Source of the DNA: Streptomyces sp. NRRL S-118
Lineage (GTDB): Bacteria; Actinomycetota; Actinomycetes; Streptomycetales; Streptomycetaceae
Reading direction: 5' to 3'
Length of the DNA stretch: 64,000 nt
NCBI RefSeq assembly: GCF_000716335.1
Contig: NZ_KL591006.1
Coordinates: 151,330 to 215,329, forward strand
Shown here: positions 7,974 through 15,891 of the stretch, one piece after another
Position numbering within the stretch: position 1 is the first letter of the stretch
Layout: every line of letters starts with the position of its first letter
Translations under genes and position numbers: made by a program
The notes under the pieces: generated by a model
Told to the model about the DNA's origin: nothing
Database searches by the model: none
What the model saw: the letters and a program-made list of their open reading frames with translations, nothing else

Positions 7974-8230
7974 ACGCCGAAGGGCCAGAGGCGGCACTCG
8001 TGGGTCGGTACCTGCCGGCGTGATCGAAGACGACCTTCCCCGACTGGACCGTCACCGATGACACACCTGTTGTCGTTGAACACTTCTCCCTGGTGGACTG
8101 AGAAGGGTTTTCCGGGTCGAACGCCTGGCCATGAGGGTCCTGAGTCCCCAGGTGAGACGGGTCTCGCAGACGCGTCGTCCCCCTTCGCCGGGCCCGCTGA
8201 AGCGCCCGCCGGTGCAACGACCTCACACGT
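7974..8230. other. gene-free spacer between convergent transcripts
   Basis: This is the rest of the 329-bp gap between the microprotein gene and the DUF6461 gene. Short open frames occur on both strands but none has a ribosome site or recognisable product. A transposase remnant was considered and not supported. Confidence 0.4.
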
Positions 8231-8845
8231 TCAGTCCGACAGGGGACGCAGCCGGCCGCTCCAACGCCCGGCGTCGGTCTCGGCGGGCTTCGTCAAGCGG
8301 ACGCCGAAGGCGTTCTCCACCAGCCCCAGGACGCTGTGCAGGGGTGCCACCCGGCCAGGCACGAGCCCGAGGGGTCCCATGATGTCGTCGAGCCTTGCCG
8401 GGTCCTGCCCCACCGGTTCGATCGCCTGGAGCGTATGGAAGTCGACGATGATCCCGCCGCCCACCGCATACTTGAACCAGTGCATCGGCTTCTCGTTGTA
8501 GTGCAGCACGACCGCTTCGGTCCCCGCGGAGACAGCGCCGAGGATCCGCTCGTCGAGTCCATGCGTCCCGCCCTGCTCCCAGGCCCACGTCCAGGGCCCG
8601 TCGACACCCGTGGTGACGACGGGTTCCTCGTCGTCGTAGAGGTCGTCGTCGAAGTCCTCCGACAAATCCATGTCGTCGCGAAGCGCCAGGGTCGTCGGAT
8701 CCACCCCCATGCGGGTCAGCAGCTCCTCAGGACGCAGATCCCGCACGAAGGTCAGCGTGTAGAAGGGAAAGTCCCCCTCCCGGAGCACGTCCAGGCCGCG
8801 GTGCGCATCGATGCTCGTCATGCGGCGGATGCTGCCACGCCTCAC
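8231..8845 (-). CDS. DUF6461 family protein
   Basis: This encodes about 204 residues. GTG 8845 is chosen because GGAAGG lies six bases upstream; GTG 8851 and ATG 8821 are alternatives. Visible features are an acidic stretch (DDMDLSEDFDDDLYDDEE), WTWAWEQGGTHG near the middle and VVLHYNEKPMHWFKYAVGG. This WxWA..E....G plus HYN/K..FxYA pattern marks DUF6461, an actinobacterial family of unknown function. There is no signal or membrane segment. It is downstream of the sigma factor gene on the same strand with a 74-bp gap and could be in its transcript. Confidence 0.7.
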   Translation of the reverse strand: MRRGSIRRMTSIDAHRGLDVLREGDFPFYTLTFVRDLRPEELLTRMGVDPTTLALRDDMDLSEDFDDDLYDDEEPVVTTGVDGPWTWAWEQGGTHGLDERILGAVSAGTEAVVLHYNEKPMHWFKYAVGGGIIVDFHTLQAIEPVGQDPARLDDIMGPLGLVPGRVAPLHSVLGLVENAFGVRLTKPAETDAGRWSGRLRPLSD

Positions 8846-8919
8846 TGACACCCTTCCAGGCGGTGTTCAAGAAGCCGCACACCCTGGGCATGCGCGCCGG
8901 CCCACCGGCGAGGCGGGCG

Positions 8920-9855
8920 TCATTCCCTCTTCCATGGCCGGAGCTTCTCCGGGTTGAGCACGGCCCAGATCCGCCGGATCCTGCCGTCCGCGATGTCGAA
9001 CGCGTACACCGACACGACGGCTCCGTCCAGGTGGGCGGCCAGACCAGGCTCACCGTTGACCGTGCACTCCCTGACCGCCAGCCGACCCGGGCGGGTCCGG
9101 CCGGCGAAGAAGCGGGCGATCCGCTCGGCACCCTCGATCGGGTGGGGCAGTGCCGTGACGAGCCCGCCACCGTCCCCGACGGCGGTGGCGTCCGGGTCGA
9201 GCAGGCCGATGAGGGCGTTGATGTCCTTGGCCTGCCACGCCAGCCTGAACTCCTTGACGACACGGGCCCGCTGGGCCGTCGGCGACAAGGGAGCCCGCGA
9301 GGCGCTGACGCGGCGGCGGGCCGAGGTCGCCAGCTGGCGGCAGGCCGCCGGGGTGCGGCCGACGATGTCGGCCACTTCGGAGAAGGGGTAGCGGAAGACG
9401 TCGTGGAGGACGAACGCCACGCGCTCCGCCGGGGTCATCGCCTCCAGCACGACGAGGAAGGCCATACTGACCGACTCGTCGAGCGTGACGCGATCGGCCG
9501 GATCGGCCGTGCTGTCGTCCATCGCGCCGGCGGGCCGATCGGTGCGCGCGGGCAGCGGCTCGGGGACCCATTCCCCCACGTAACGCTCCCGCCGCACCCT
9601 TGCCGAGCGGAGCACGTCGAGGCAGATACGGCCGGCGACCTTGGTCAGCCACCCCCCGGGGGACGCCACCGCCTCCTGCTGCCGCCGGGACATCGCGTAC
9701 CAGCGGGCGTACGTCTCCTGAACGACGTCCTCGGCCTCGGCCAGGGAACCCAGCATCCGGTAGGCGAGGTTGATCAGCCGGCGGCGTTCACCCGTGAGCG
9801 CGCTCGGCGTCGGGTCGAGTCGGCCGTCCTGCGGCGCGGTCGAACTGGGCGTCAT
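8920..9855 (-). CDS. ECF41-group RNA polymerase sigma factor (SigJ-like) with fused SnoaL domain
   Basis: This encodes 311 residues from ATG 9855. Region sigma2 (RRRLINLAYRMLGSLAEAEDVVQETYARW) is near residues 24-52. Sigma4 (MTPAERVAFVLHDVFRYPFSEVADIVGRTPAACRQ) is near 140-175. A C-terminal SnoaL-like domain contains GDGGG and ends NPEKLRPW. The fused domain replaces an anti-sigma factor and both stimulates and restrains activity in ECF41 proteins. The family often controls itself and a carboxymuconolactone decarboxylase-type gene; the only such gene here is at 17332-17838, not adjacent. A promoter close to the ECF41 consensus precedes this gene. Confidence 0.92.
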   Translation of the reverse strand: MTPSSTAPQDGRLDPTPSALTGERRRLINLAYRMLGSLAEAEDVVQETYARWYAMSRRQQEAVASPGGWLTKVAGRICLDVLRSARVRRERYVGEWVPEPLPARTDRPAGAMDDSTADPADRVTLDESVSMAFLVVLEAMTPAERVAFVLHDVFRYPFSEVADIVGRTPAACRQLATSARRRVSASRAPLSPTAQRARVVKEFRLAWQAKDINALIGLLDPDATAVGDGGGLVTALPHPIEGAERIARFFAGRTRPGRLAVRECTVNGEPGLAAHLDGAVVSVYAFDIADGRIRRIWAVLNPEKLRPWKRE

Positions 9856-9896
9856 GGTCCTGAGGCTCCCTCGGTCGGATCTTCCCTCACCTCCAT

Positions 9897-9923
9897 GACG
9901 AGGCAGCGCCCCGGAATGTGAGA
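9897..9923 (-). promoter_or_regulatory. ECF41-type autoregulated promoter
   Basis: On the minus strand TCTCACA (9917-9923) is followed by exactly 16 nt and then CGTC (9897-9900). The published ECF41 consensus, as I recall it, is TGTCACA-N16-CGTC, so ten of eleven positions and the spacing match. The start codon is 41 nt downstream of CGTC. Confidence 0.7.
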
Positions 9924-9945
9924 TCGGCGCACCGCCTCACATTCC
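9913..9945. repeat. 10-bp perfect inverted repeat overlapping the ECF41 promoter
   Basis: GGAATGTGAG (9913-9922) and CTCACATTCC (9936-9945) are perfect complements separated by 13 bp. One arm contains the promoter -35 element. It could be an operator or a divergent second -35 copy. Confidence 0.6.
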
Positions 9946-9999
9946 CCCGGGCCGCCGGACGGACGGTGGGACATGCTGGAGCGGTTGCTGACGCGCGCT

Positions 10000-11106
10000 T
10001 CAGCTCCCGGCCTGCCCGCCGCGGAACACCTCCCTGACGAGCCTGTCCAGTGCCGCCGGGAACACCTCGGCCGGGTTCACCGCTGCGTCGCCGGTGGTCA
10101 GCCCCGCGGTCAGGGTCCTGCGGCCGTCCGGCGTGCTGTACATCAGCGCCCCGTAGCCCCCGGGAGCACCGCCGTTGTGGTGGTGGACGGTGCCGCCGCA
10201 GTCCGGGCCGAGGTCCTGCACGAACAGCCCGAGGCCGTATCCGAGCGGCCCGTGCGGCGTGCACATCTCGGCCAGCAGCGGGGCCGGCAGGAGCTTGCCG
10301 CCGTTCAGTGCGGAGAAGAACGTGTGGAGATCCCGGGTGGTGGAGATCATGCCGCCGGCCGCGAGCAGCATGGAGAGGTTCTGGCGGGAGACGTCGACCA
10401 CCTTCCAGTCGTCCCCGTCCTGGTAGCGGTAGTAGCCGTGGGCGTGCGGCTCGGGGAGCTCCGTGGTGTCGCCCGCCAGCACGGTGTCCCGCAGCCCCAG
10501 CGGTTGCAGGATCCGCCGCTGCATCTCCTCGCCGTAGGTGCTGCCGGTCAGTTGCTCGATCAGCAGCGCGGCCAGGGTGTAGTTGGTGTTGGAGTAGCTG
10601 AAGCCCGTGCCCGGCTCGAACCGCGCCGGCCTGGACAGTGCCAGCCGTACCAGCTCCTGCGGCCGGTAGGCGCGCAGCCGGTTGTCCACCCACTCCTTCC
10701 CCGTGGCGGGGATCCCCGGCGCGAACGTCCCGTCCTCGCCGTACTCGCCGGTGTAGTTGAACAGTCCGCTGGTGTGCTGGAGCAGCATCCGCACGGTGAT
10801 CCGCGGGTCCAGCCCGAGCTCGGGCAGGTGGTCGGCCACCGGGCCGTCCAGCCCGATCCTTCCCTCGTGCACCAGTTGCAGCACTGCGGTCGCGGTGAAG
10901 GTCTTGGCGACGCTGCCCGCCCAGAACCGTCCGTCCGTCGGCGGTTCGGCGGTCTCGCCCAGCTTGCGCACACCGGCGCTGCCGACCCACTCACCCCGCT
11001 CGTCGTGCACACGCATCTGTATGCCGGCGAAGCCGGCGTCGACGAACGCCTCGATGGCCTTCTGCAGTTCCGGGCGGTCCGAACCGGACATGGTCGGGTT
11101 GGTCAT
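10000..11106 (-). CDS. serine hydrolase (class C beta-lactamase / DD-peptidase fold)
   Basis: This encodes 368 residues from ATG 11106, with GAGGGG eight bases upstream. Motifs in order are S65-V-A-K68 (nucleophile and general base), Y-S-N near residue 170, and H-N-G near 320, the variant of the KTG box usual in esterase-like members. There is no signal peptide, so a cytoplasmic esterase or peptide-cleaving role is likelier than antibiotic resistance. Upstream it carries one copy of the exact 25-bp element shared with the DUF4097 gene, implying control by the MarR-type regulator between them. Confidence 0.85.
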   Translation of the reverse strand: MTNPTMSGSDRPELQKAIEAFVDAGFAGIQMRVHDERGEWVGSAGVRKLGETAEPPTDGRFWAGSVAKTFTATAVLQLVHEGRIGLDGPVADHLPELGLDPRITVRMLLQHTSGLFNYTGEYGEDGTFAPGIPATGKEWVDNRLRAYRPQELVRLALSRPARFEPGTGFSYSNTNYTLAALLIEQLTGSTYGEEMQRRILQPLGLRDTVLAGDTTELPEPHAHGYYRYQDGDDWKVVDVSRQNLSMLLAAGGMISTTRDLHTFFSALNGGKLLPAPLLAEMCTPHGPLGYGLGLFVQDLGPDCGGTVHHHNGGAPGGYGALMYSTPDGRRTLTAGLTTGDAAVNPAEVFPAALDRLVREVFRGGQAGS

Positions 11107-11158
11107 GGGAAGTGCCCCTCACAGGCTGTGGGCGGCGATGTCGCCATGTCCGCCCGTC

Positions 11159-11183
11159 GTTTCTGACACCGGAAACGCTACGT
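11159..11183 (-). promoter_or_regulatory. 25-bp regulatory element, copy 1 (serine hydrolase side)
   Basis: The element contains GCGTTTCCGGTGTC when read on the minus strand and is identical over 25 bases to 12377-12401 in the opposite orientation. It lies 52 nt upstream of the serine hydrolase start, where an operator or activator site would sit. Confidence 0.65.
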
Positions 11184-11252
11184 TGCCTTTATTGACTCAG
11201 CAAGACAGTTGTTGCGTCGTGCCGACGCATGTGCAGCTCATTTGCCACTTTT

Positions 11253-11306
11253 CATTGCAATGGTCTCATCAGCAACGCAACAGCCATGAGGCCGATCATT
11301 GCAATG
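11253..11306. promoter_or_regulatory. two CATTGCAATG palindromes before the HTH_38-MarR gene
   Basis: The perfect 10-bp palindrome CATTGCAATG occurs at 11253-11262 and again at 11297-11306, centres 44 bp apart (about four helical turns). Both lie in the A/T-rich divergent promoter region just ahead of the regulator, so autoregulation is likely. Confidence 0.6.
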
Positions 11307-11358
11307 GTTGGAAGGGAAAGCTATGGTGGGGGCACCACGGAGCACGAAGGAGACCACG

Positions 11359-12093
11359 ATGCCGGGAGGCAGGCTCACCCAGCAGGAACGCCAGCAGATC
11401 GCGCTGGGACTGGCCGACGGCCTCGCGTACGCGGAGATCGCCCGGCGCCTTGACCGCCCGACCTCGACGGTCACGCGTGAGGTCATGCGCAACGGCGGCC
11501 CCACCGCTTACCGCGCGGACCTGGCCCACCGCGCCACCGAACGCCGCGCCCACCGGCGCAGGAAGGTCGCGTCGCGGGATCACAACACCCCCCCGCAGGC
11601 GCACGGACGCGACGCCGAAGCCGTACGCGAGTACGAGGAGACGTTCACCACCGTGTTCATGCAATCGGGCCTGCCGAAGATGACGGCCCGCGTGCTGGCC
11701 AGCCTCTTCACCACGGACGCCGGCAGCCTCACCGCCTCCGAACTCGCCGGGCACCTCCAGGTGAGCCCGGCATCCGTCTCCAAGGCGATCACGTTCCTCG
11801 AAAGCCAGGGCCTCATCCGCCGGGAACGCGACGAACGCCGTCGCGAACGCTATGTCGTCGACGACGACGTCATGTACCAGTCCACGATGGCCAGCGCCCG
11901 GTCCACCGCCCATCTCGGCGAGATCGCCCGGCAGGGTGTGAGCATCCTCGGGGCCGGCACCCCGGCCGCCACCCGACTGGAGAACATCGCCCGCTTCATC
12001 GACTTCGTGTCCGAGAGCATCGCCCGCGCCGCGGACCAGGCCCGCGAAATCCTCCACACGAGCTCCGCAGCGGCCTCGGACGACACCACCTGA
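11359..12093 (+). CDS. HTH_38-MarR fusion transcriptional regulator (GbsR/MarR-like)
   Basis: This encodes 244 residues from ATG 11359, with AAGGAGA seven bases upstream; ATG 11323 (behind GGAAGGGAA) would add 12 residues. The N-terminus (LTQQERQQIALGLADGLAYAEIARRLDRPTS) is the HTH_38 type otherwise found in IS30 transposases. After a basic linker, residues about 90-190 form a MarR/GbsR winged helix (LTASELAGHLQVSPASVSKAITFLESQGLIRRERDERR). It sits between the serine hydrolase gene (divergent) and the DUF4097 and alpha/beta hydrolase genes (downstream), which carry shared promoter elements. A strong terminator follows. Confidence 0.85.
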   Translation: MPGGRLTQQERQQIALGLADGLAYAEIARRLDRPTSTVTREVMRNGGPTAYRADLAHRATERRAHRRRKVASRDHNTPPQAHGRDAEAVREYEETFTTVFMQSGLPKMTARVLASLFTTDAGSLTASELAGHLQVSPASVSKAITFLESQGLIRRERDERRRERYVVDDDVMYQSTMASARSTAHLGEIARQGVSILGAGTPAATRLENIARFIDFVSESIARAADQAREILHTSSAAASDDTT

Positions 12094-12109
12094 GCCACCC
12101 CCGGTCCAC

Positions 12110-12148
12110 AGGCCGACGCCCCGGCGACCACCGCCGGGGCGTCGGCCT
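12110..12148 (+). terminator. strong terminator hairpin after the MarR-type gene
   Basis: A 16-bp perfect stem (12110-12125 with 12133-12148, core GGCCGACGCCCC) closes a 7-nt loop and is followed by GTTTCTG. It lies 16 nt past the stop and isolates the regulator from the DUF4097 gene. Confidence 0.8.
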
Positions 12149-12255
12149 GTTTCTGCATGCTCCTCCTCGCCGATGGACGTGCCGCACGTCGACCGCTCCG
12201 GCACATCACCCTCGCCGGCCCTCCACCCCCGCTCCATAGCGTTCACTCCCATCCC

Positions 12256-12361
12256 ATTGCAACACACAGCGCGGGGCGTTGCATTGCTCCTTCAATCCGT
12301 TGCAACGTTTTCCTGCATTTGACCTGCTGTTATTCCTCACAGATGCAATGAGCTTGTTGCA
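12256..12361. promoter_or_regulatory. cluster of TTGCA/TGCAA half-sites upstream of the DUF4097 gene
   Basis: Half-sites occur at 12256-12262 (ATTGCAA), 12279-12283, 12299-12307 (GTTGCAACG, palindromic), 12343-12348 and 12357-12361. The stretch is clearly richer in A/T than the rest of the window. The same TTGCAA core forms the palindromes in front of the regulator, so these are probably binding sites of that protein. Confidence 0.5.
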
Positions 12362-12376
12362 CTCCCATGGAAAGCT

Positions 12377-12401
12377 ACGTAGCGTTTCCGGTGTCAGAAA
12401 C
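12377..12401 (+). promoter_or_regulatory. 25-bp regulatory element, copy 2 (DUF4097 side)
   Basis: This is the exact reverse complement of 11159-11183 over 25 bases and ends 25 nt before the DUF4097 start. The orientation relative to the controlled gene is the same in both places. Confidence 0.65.
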
Positions 12402-12426
12402 AAACCGGCAAGCACTGGAGAACACC

Positions 12427-13092
12427 ATGCAGCAGTTCGACACCCCGGCCCCGATCTCCACCGTCGTGGACATCCCCGCCGGACGCGTCCAGATCATCGC
12501 CGCCGACCGCGCCGACACCACCGTCGAGGTCCGGCCGGCCGACCCGGGCAAGAGCCGCGACGTCCGGTCCGCCGAGCAGACCACCGTGAGCTACGCGGAC
12601 GGCGTCCTGCGGATCCGGACGACGAGCCCCGAGAGCCGGCTCCTCGGCCCCTCCGGATCCCTGGAGGTCACCGTCAAGCTGCCCGCCGGCTCCCACGTCG
12701 AGGGGAAGACCGCCAGCTCGGAGCTCCGCGTCGTCGGCCGCGTCGGTGACGTCGCATTCGAGGGCGCGTACCGCCGGATCAAGATCGACGAGGCGGCGAG
12801 CGTCCGCCTCACCGCGATCGACGGCGACGTCGAGGTCGGCCGGCTGGGCGGCCCCGCGGAGATCAGCACCGCGCGGGGCGACATCCGGATCAGCGAGGCC
12901 GTGCGCGGCACGGTGGTGCTCAGCACCCAGTCCGGTGACATCTCGGTCGGCGCCGCCGCCGGCACCTCGGCCGCCCTGGACGCGGGCACCGGCCACGGCC
13001 GCATCAGCAACGCCCTCAAGAACGACGGCACAGCGGAACTCGACATCCGCGCCACCACCTCCCACGGCGACATCACCGCCCGCAGCCTCTGA
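12427..13092 (+). CDS. DUF4097 beta-strand repeat protein
   Basis: This encodes 221 residues from ATG 12427, with GGAGAA six bases upstream. The body is a series of short beta repeats (LRIRTTSP, LEVTVKLPAGSHVEGKTASS, DVEVGRLGGPAEISTARGDI, VVLSTQSGDISVGAA), the right-handed beta-helix-like DUF4097/YvlB type also called adhesin domain. There is no signal peptide, so it is probably cytoplasmic. It follows the regulator and precedes an alpha/beta hydrolase by 71 bp, in an order I recall as recurrent in Streptomyces. Confidence 0.85.
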   Translation: MQQFDTPAPISTVVDIPAGRVQIIAADRADTTVEVRPADPGKSRDVRSAEQTTVSYADGVLRIRTTSPESRLLGPSGSLEVTVKLPAGSHVEGKTASSELRVVGRVGDVAFEGAYRRIKIDEAASVRLTAIDGDVEVGRLGGPAEISTARGDIRISEAVRGTVVLSTQSGDISVGAAAGTSAALDAGTGHGRISNALKNDGTAELDIRATTSHGDITARSL

Positions 13093-13127
13093 GCCCACCT
13101 CCCGGACCGGAGCCCACCTCCCGGACC
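13091..13127. repeat. 18-bp tandem duplication
   Basis: GAGCCCACCTCCCGGACC occurs at 13091-13108 and 13110-13127, right after the DUF4097 stop, with a 19-bp period. Confidence 0.85.
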
Positions 13128-13163
13128 AGCACGACCGACACCACACATCACCAGGGGGAACAC

Positions 13164-13982
13164 ATGACGAAGAACAGCACGTCCTCGGCCGGTTCGGCGT
13201 GGACCGGCATGGTGCCGGTCGAGGACACGGCCCTCGCGGTCACCGACACGGGCGGTCCCGGTATCCCCGTGGTCTACCTGAACGGCCAGTTCGCCACCCA
13301 GGGGTACTGGCGGCGGGTCATCGCCGACCTGGGGGCGGGATGGCGGCACATCACCTACGACGAGCGCGCCCGCGGCAGGAAGTCGAAGCGTTCGGCGGAC
13401 TACTCCTTCGAGGCCGCCGTCCGCGACGTCGACGCGGTCCTCGCGGCCCGGGGCGTGGACCGGGCGCTGGTGGTGGGCTGGTCCTACGGAGCGGTCGTCG
13501 CGGCGCACTGGGCCGACCGCAACCCTGACCGCGCCGTGGGCGCGGTCCTGGTCGACGGCGCCTTCCCGTACGACTGGCTCGACGAGGCCATGGAGAAGCG
13601 GATCCGGACGCTGTTCCGGCGGCTGAGCTGGGTCATGGCGCTGGCGCGCCCGACGGGCCTGGCCCCGCGCATGACCGCCGCACAGCAGGCCGAGAGCAAC
13701 ATCGAGCTCGGCAGGCTCAGCCGCGAGAGCGAGCTGGGCCCCGTGCTGGACGGCATCACCGTGCCGGTGCGGTACGTGGTCGCCTCGGGGACGTCCTTCG
13801 GAAGCCGCGGCGACGAGCAGGAACGGATCCGCGCCGGTCTGGACGCGGTGACCGCCCGCAACCCGCACATCGAGGTGAGCGCGAAGGTCCCCAGCAACCA
13901 CGGTGCCCTGCTGCGCAAGGACCACCCGGCCATCGCCGGGGCCGTACGCGAGGTCGCCGCCCTCGACCGTGAGGGGCGCTGA
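13164..13982 (+). CDS. alpha/beta hydrolase
   Basis: This encodes 272 residues from ATG 13164, with AGGGGGAA upstream. The nucleophile elbow is G-W-S107-Y-G. The oxyanion strand is VVYLNGQFATQGYW and the late His lies in SNHGALL near residue 254. The acid is probably an Asp or Glu around 220-235. It is the last gene of the presumed MarR-regulated group. Substrate is not predictable; related cluster members are annotated as generic hydrolases. Confidence 0.85.
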   Translation: MTKNSTSSAGSAWTGMVPVEDTALAVTDTGGPGIPVVYLNGQFATQGYWRRVIADLGAGWRHITYDERARGRKSKRSADYSFEAAVRDVDAVLAARGVDRALVVGWSYGAVVAAHWADRNPDRAVGAVLVDGAFPYDWLDEAMEKRIRTLFRRLSWVMALARPTGLAPRMTAAQQAESNIELGRLSRESELGPVLDGITVPVRYVVASGTSFGSRGDEQERIRAGLDAVTARNPHIEVSAKVPSNHGALLRKDHPAIAGAVREVAALDREGR

Positions 13983-14020
13983 GGAGGAAGGGGGCCGGCG
14001 CCCGCGGCCGGCGGCCGGGG

Positions 14021-14350
14021 TCAGCCCGTGAGGGCCGTCACGACCATGGCCGCCCCCGCCACGAACGGCACGGCCCCGACGCAGGCCAGCACCGCCGTAC
14101 GCGCGAGGAACCCGGCCGTCGGCGGACGGCTCGCCCGCTCGGGGTGCTCGGGATCGTGGACGAGGGTGACCGGGCTGCCGGGCAGGGTGCCGGCGGAGAA
14201 GGCCCACTTCGTCACCACGGAGGGGACGCCCCTCATGGGCCGCCCGTCCACGGTGACGAAGTCCATCAGTTCCGTCCCGTCGATCCGGGTCGTGATGCCC
14301 CGGCCGACGAGAACAGTGTGCACCGCTGCTGCGCCGCCCCCGGTCGTCAT
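14021..14350 (-). CDS. small DUF3592-like membrane protein
   Basis: This encodes 109 residues from ATG 14350; no ribosome site is visible. Most of the chain is a beta-rich soluble part (TRIDGTELMDFVTVDGRPM, GSPVTLVHDPEHPERA), and the C-terminus is one hydrophobic segment (TAVLACVGAVPFVAGAAMVVTAL). The PGSPVTLVHDP stretch resembles DUF3592 proteins. Function unknown. Confidence 0.55.
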   Translation of the reverse strand: MTTGGGAAAVHTVLVGRGITTRIDGTELMDFVTVDGRPMRGVPSVVTKWAFSAGTLPGSPVTLVHDPEHPERASRPPTAGFLARTAVLACVGAVPFVAGAAMVVTALTG

Positions 14351-14392
14351 GCGGAGGATGCTACGGGCCGGCCCGCCCGCGCAGCGGGTGGA

Positions 14393-14878
14393 TCAGCAGC
14401 CGGGCCTGGCGACGGCGTTGTGCGTCGCGTCCTCGCCGACGCTGTTGGCCCACAGTCTGCCGTAGGCGATGATCTCGGCGCAGTGCACGGGGACGGTCGG
14501 GGCGAAGCACGCGCGGGCCTGGCCGCCCCGGAGCGTGTAGGCGCCGCCGAACATGCCGCCGCACTGGACCTCGTTCTCGACACCGGACCCGTACAGACCG
14601 TTGGAGTGGACCCTGGCCATGGGAAGGACGACGTCCTTCGTGCTGCGGTTGGACACGACCAGGACGGCCTGCGCCTTGCGGTTCCCCTTGACGATGCACG
14701 TCTGGAAGATGAGGTCCCGGGAGACCTTGTGGGGCTTGTCGTCCCCGCACTCCCAGTTGGAGGTGGCCTTGTAGGTCTGCCAGTCCGGTGCGGCGTGCGC
14801 CGGGATGGCCCCGGCGAAGACGAAGGATATGGCCGCCACCGCGGTGGCCGTCAGGTTGCGGGCACGCCGAGAGCGCAT
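14393..14878 (-). CDS. secreted cysteine-rich protein of unknown function
   Basis: This encodes 161 residues from ATG 14878, with AAAGGAAC upstream. The signal peptide is RSRRARN, then a hydrophobic core and a PAHAAP cleavage site near residue 30. The mature part (about 130 residues) has six Cys, consistent with three disulfides, and ends in PGC. Segments such as IFQTCIVKGNRKAQAVLVVSN and GGMFGGAYTLRGGQARACF suggest a small beta-sandwich. It stands alone. Confidence 0.65.
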   Translation of the reverse strand: MRSRRARNLTATAVAAISFVFAGAIPAHAAPDWQTYKATSNWECGDDKPHKVSRDLIFQTCIVKGNRKAQAVLVVSNRSTKDVVLPMARVHSNGLYGSGVENEVQCGGMFGGAYTLRGGQARACFAPTVPVHCAEIIAYGRLWANSVGEDATHNAVARPGC

Positions 14879-14948
14879 GTGCTGTTCCTTTGATGGGGGT
14901 TGAAGGACACGCACACCTTACGCGAGCAAGATCAACAAGTGCTCGTCC

Positions 14949-15806
14949 TTATCCCATACGTACGGCCCGTCCCGTGACGCGCGTGCGGTCGTCCTCCGGG
15001 GAGACGCCGATCAGCAGGTCGCTCGGGCGGCCCATGTCCTCGCCCTGCCGGATCGCGATCGTCATGGGGCCGGTGACCAGGCCCAGCGCGCGGAGGTAGC
15101 CGCCGAGCGCCGCGGCCGCCGCTCCGGTGGCCGGGTCCTCCACCACCCCGCCCACCGGGAAGGGGTTGCGGGCGTGGAAGCGCTCCGGGGACTCGCGCCA
15201 CACCAGGTTCACGGTCGTCCAGCCATACTGCCGCATCACCGCGGCCAGGGCGTCGACGTCGTAGTCCAGGCCGGCGAGGCGCTCGCGGGAGGCGGCGGCC
15301 AGGATGAGGTGGTCGTTGCCGCCGAAGGCCACGTGCGGGGGCAGGGCAGGGTCGAGGTCGGCGGCCGGCCATCCCAAGGAGTGCAGAGTGGCGTCGAGTT
15401 CGCTGCTCGCGGCGGGCCGGCTGCGGGTCGGGACGCTGGTGAGCGTGGCCAGGACCGCGCCCTCGGCGTCCTCCGTCGTGATCACCGGGATCTCGCCCGC
15501 CGGAGTGTCGAGGAGGAGGTCACCGGCGCCGAGGCGCTCCGCGAGCGCGACGGACAGGGCGATGGTGGCGTGCCCGCAGAAGGCGACCTCCGCGAGGGGG
15601 CTGAAGTAGCGGACCTGGAAGCGTCGCGCCGCTTCGTCGCGGCGCGTCACGAACGCGGTCTCCGAGTACCCGATCTCCCCGGCGATCGCGAGCATCGCGG
15701 CGTCGTCGAGCCCGGAGGCGTCGAGGACGATCCCGGCGGGGTTGCCGCCGTCGGGGTCGGTGGTGAAGGCGGAGTATCGGAGGGCCTGGCTCGCTTCGGT
15801 GGTCAT
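14949..15806 (-). CDS. PhzF family isomerase/epimerase
   Basis: This encodes 285 residues from ATG 15806. Signature elements are DPDGGNPAGIVLDA, then GYSE49TAFV with the catalytic Glu, SPLAEVAFCGHATIALS, and VEDPATGAAAAALGGYL near the end, matching the two-lobed diaminopimelate-epimerase-like fold. No phenazine genes are nearby, so this is one of the many PhzF relatives with unassigned substrate. It is divergent from a LysR gene with 85 bp between them. Confidence 0.88.
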   Translation of the reverse strand: MTTEASQALRYSAFTTDPDGGNPAGIVLDASGLDDAAMLAIAGEIGYSETAFVTRRDEAARRFQVRYFSPLAEVAFCGHATIALSVALAERLGAGDLLLDTPAGEIPVITTEDAEGAVLATLTSVPTRSRPAASSELDATLHSLGWPAADLDPALPPHVAFGGNDHLILAAASRERLAGLDYDVDALAAVMRQYGWTTVNLVWRESPERFHARNPFPVGGVVEDPATGAAAAALGGYLRALGLVTGPMTIAIRQGEDMGRPSDLLIGVSPEDDRTRVTGRAVRMG

Positions 15807-15878
15807 GGGCCCATGGTTCCGCGGGCCGGGCCATCGCGTCCAACGATGAAAACCGATCCCATCCATCGGGCTCCCGCA

Positions 15879-15891
15879 TACCCTGGGAAAC
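15879..15891 (+). promoter_or_regulatory. leaderless promoter -10 for the LysR gene
   Basis: TACCCT (15879-15884) is followed by 7 nt and the GTG start, the spacing of actinobacterial leaderless transcripts. Upstream, CGATG (15844-15848) and CATCG (15864-15868) form a dyad that could be the LysR site. Confidence 0.5.

Noticed and set aside
7829..8226. Minus-strand frames that could be a transposase remnant
   Set aside because: No DDE or other transposase motif, no inverted repeats and no ribosome site could be found.
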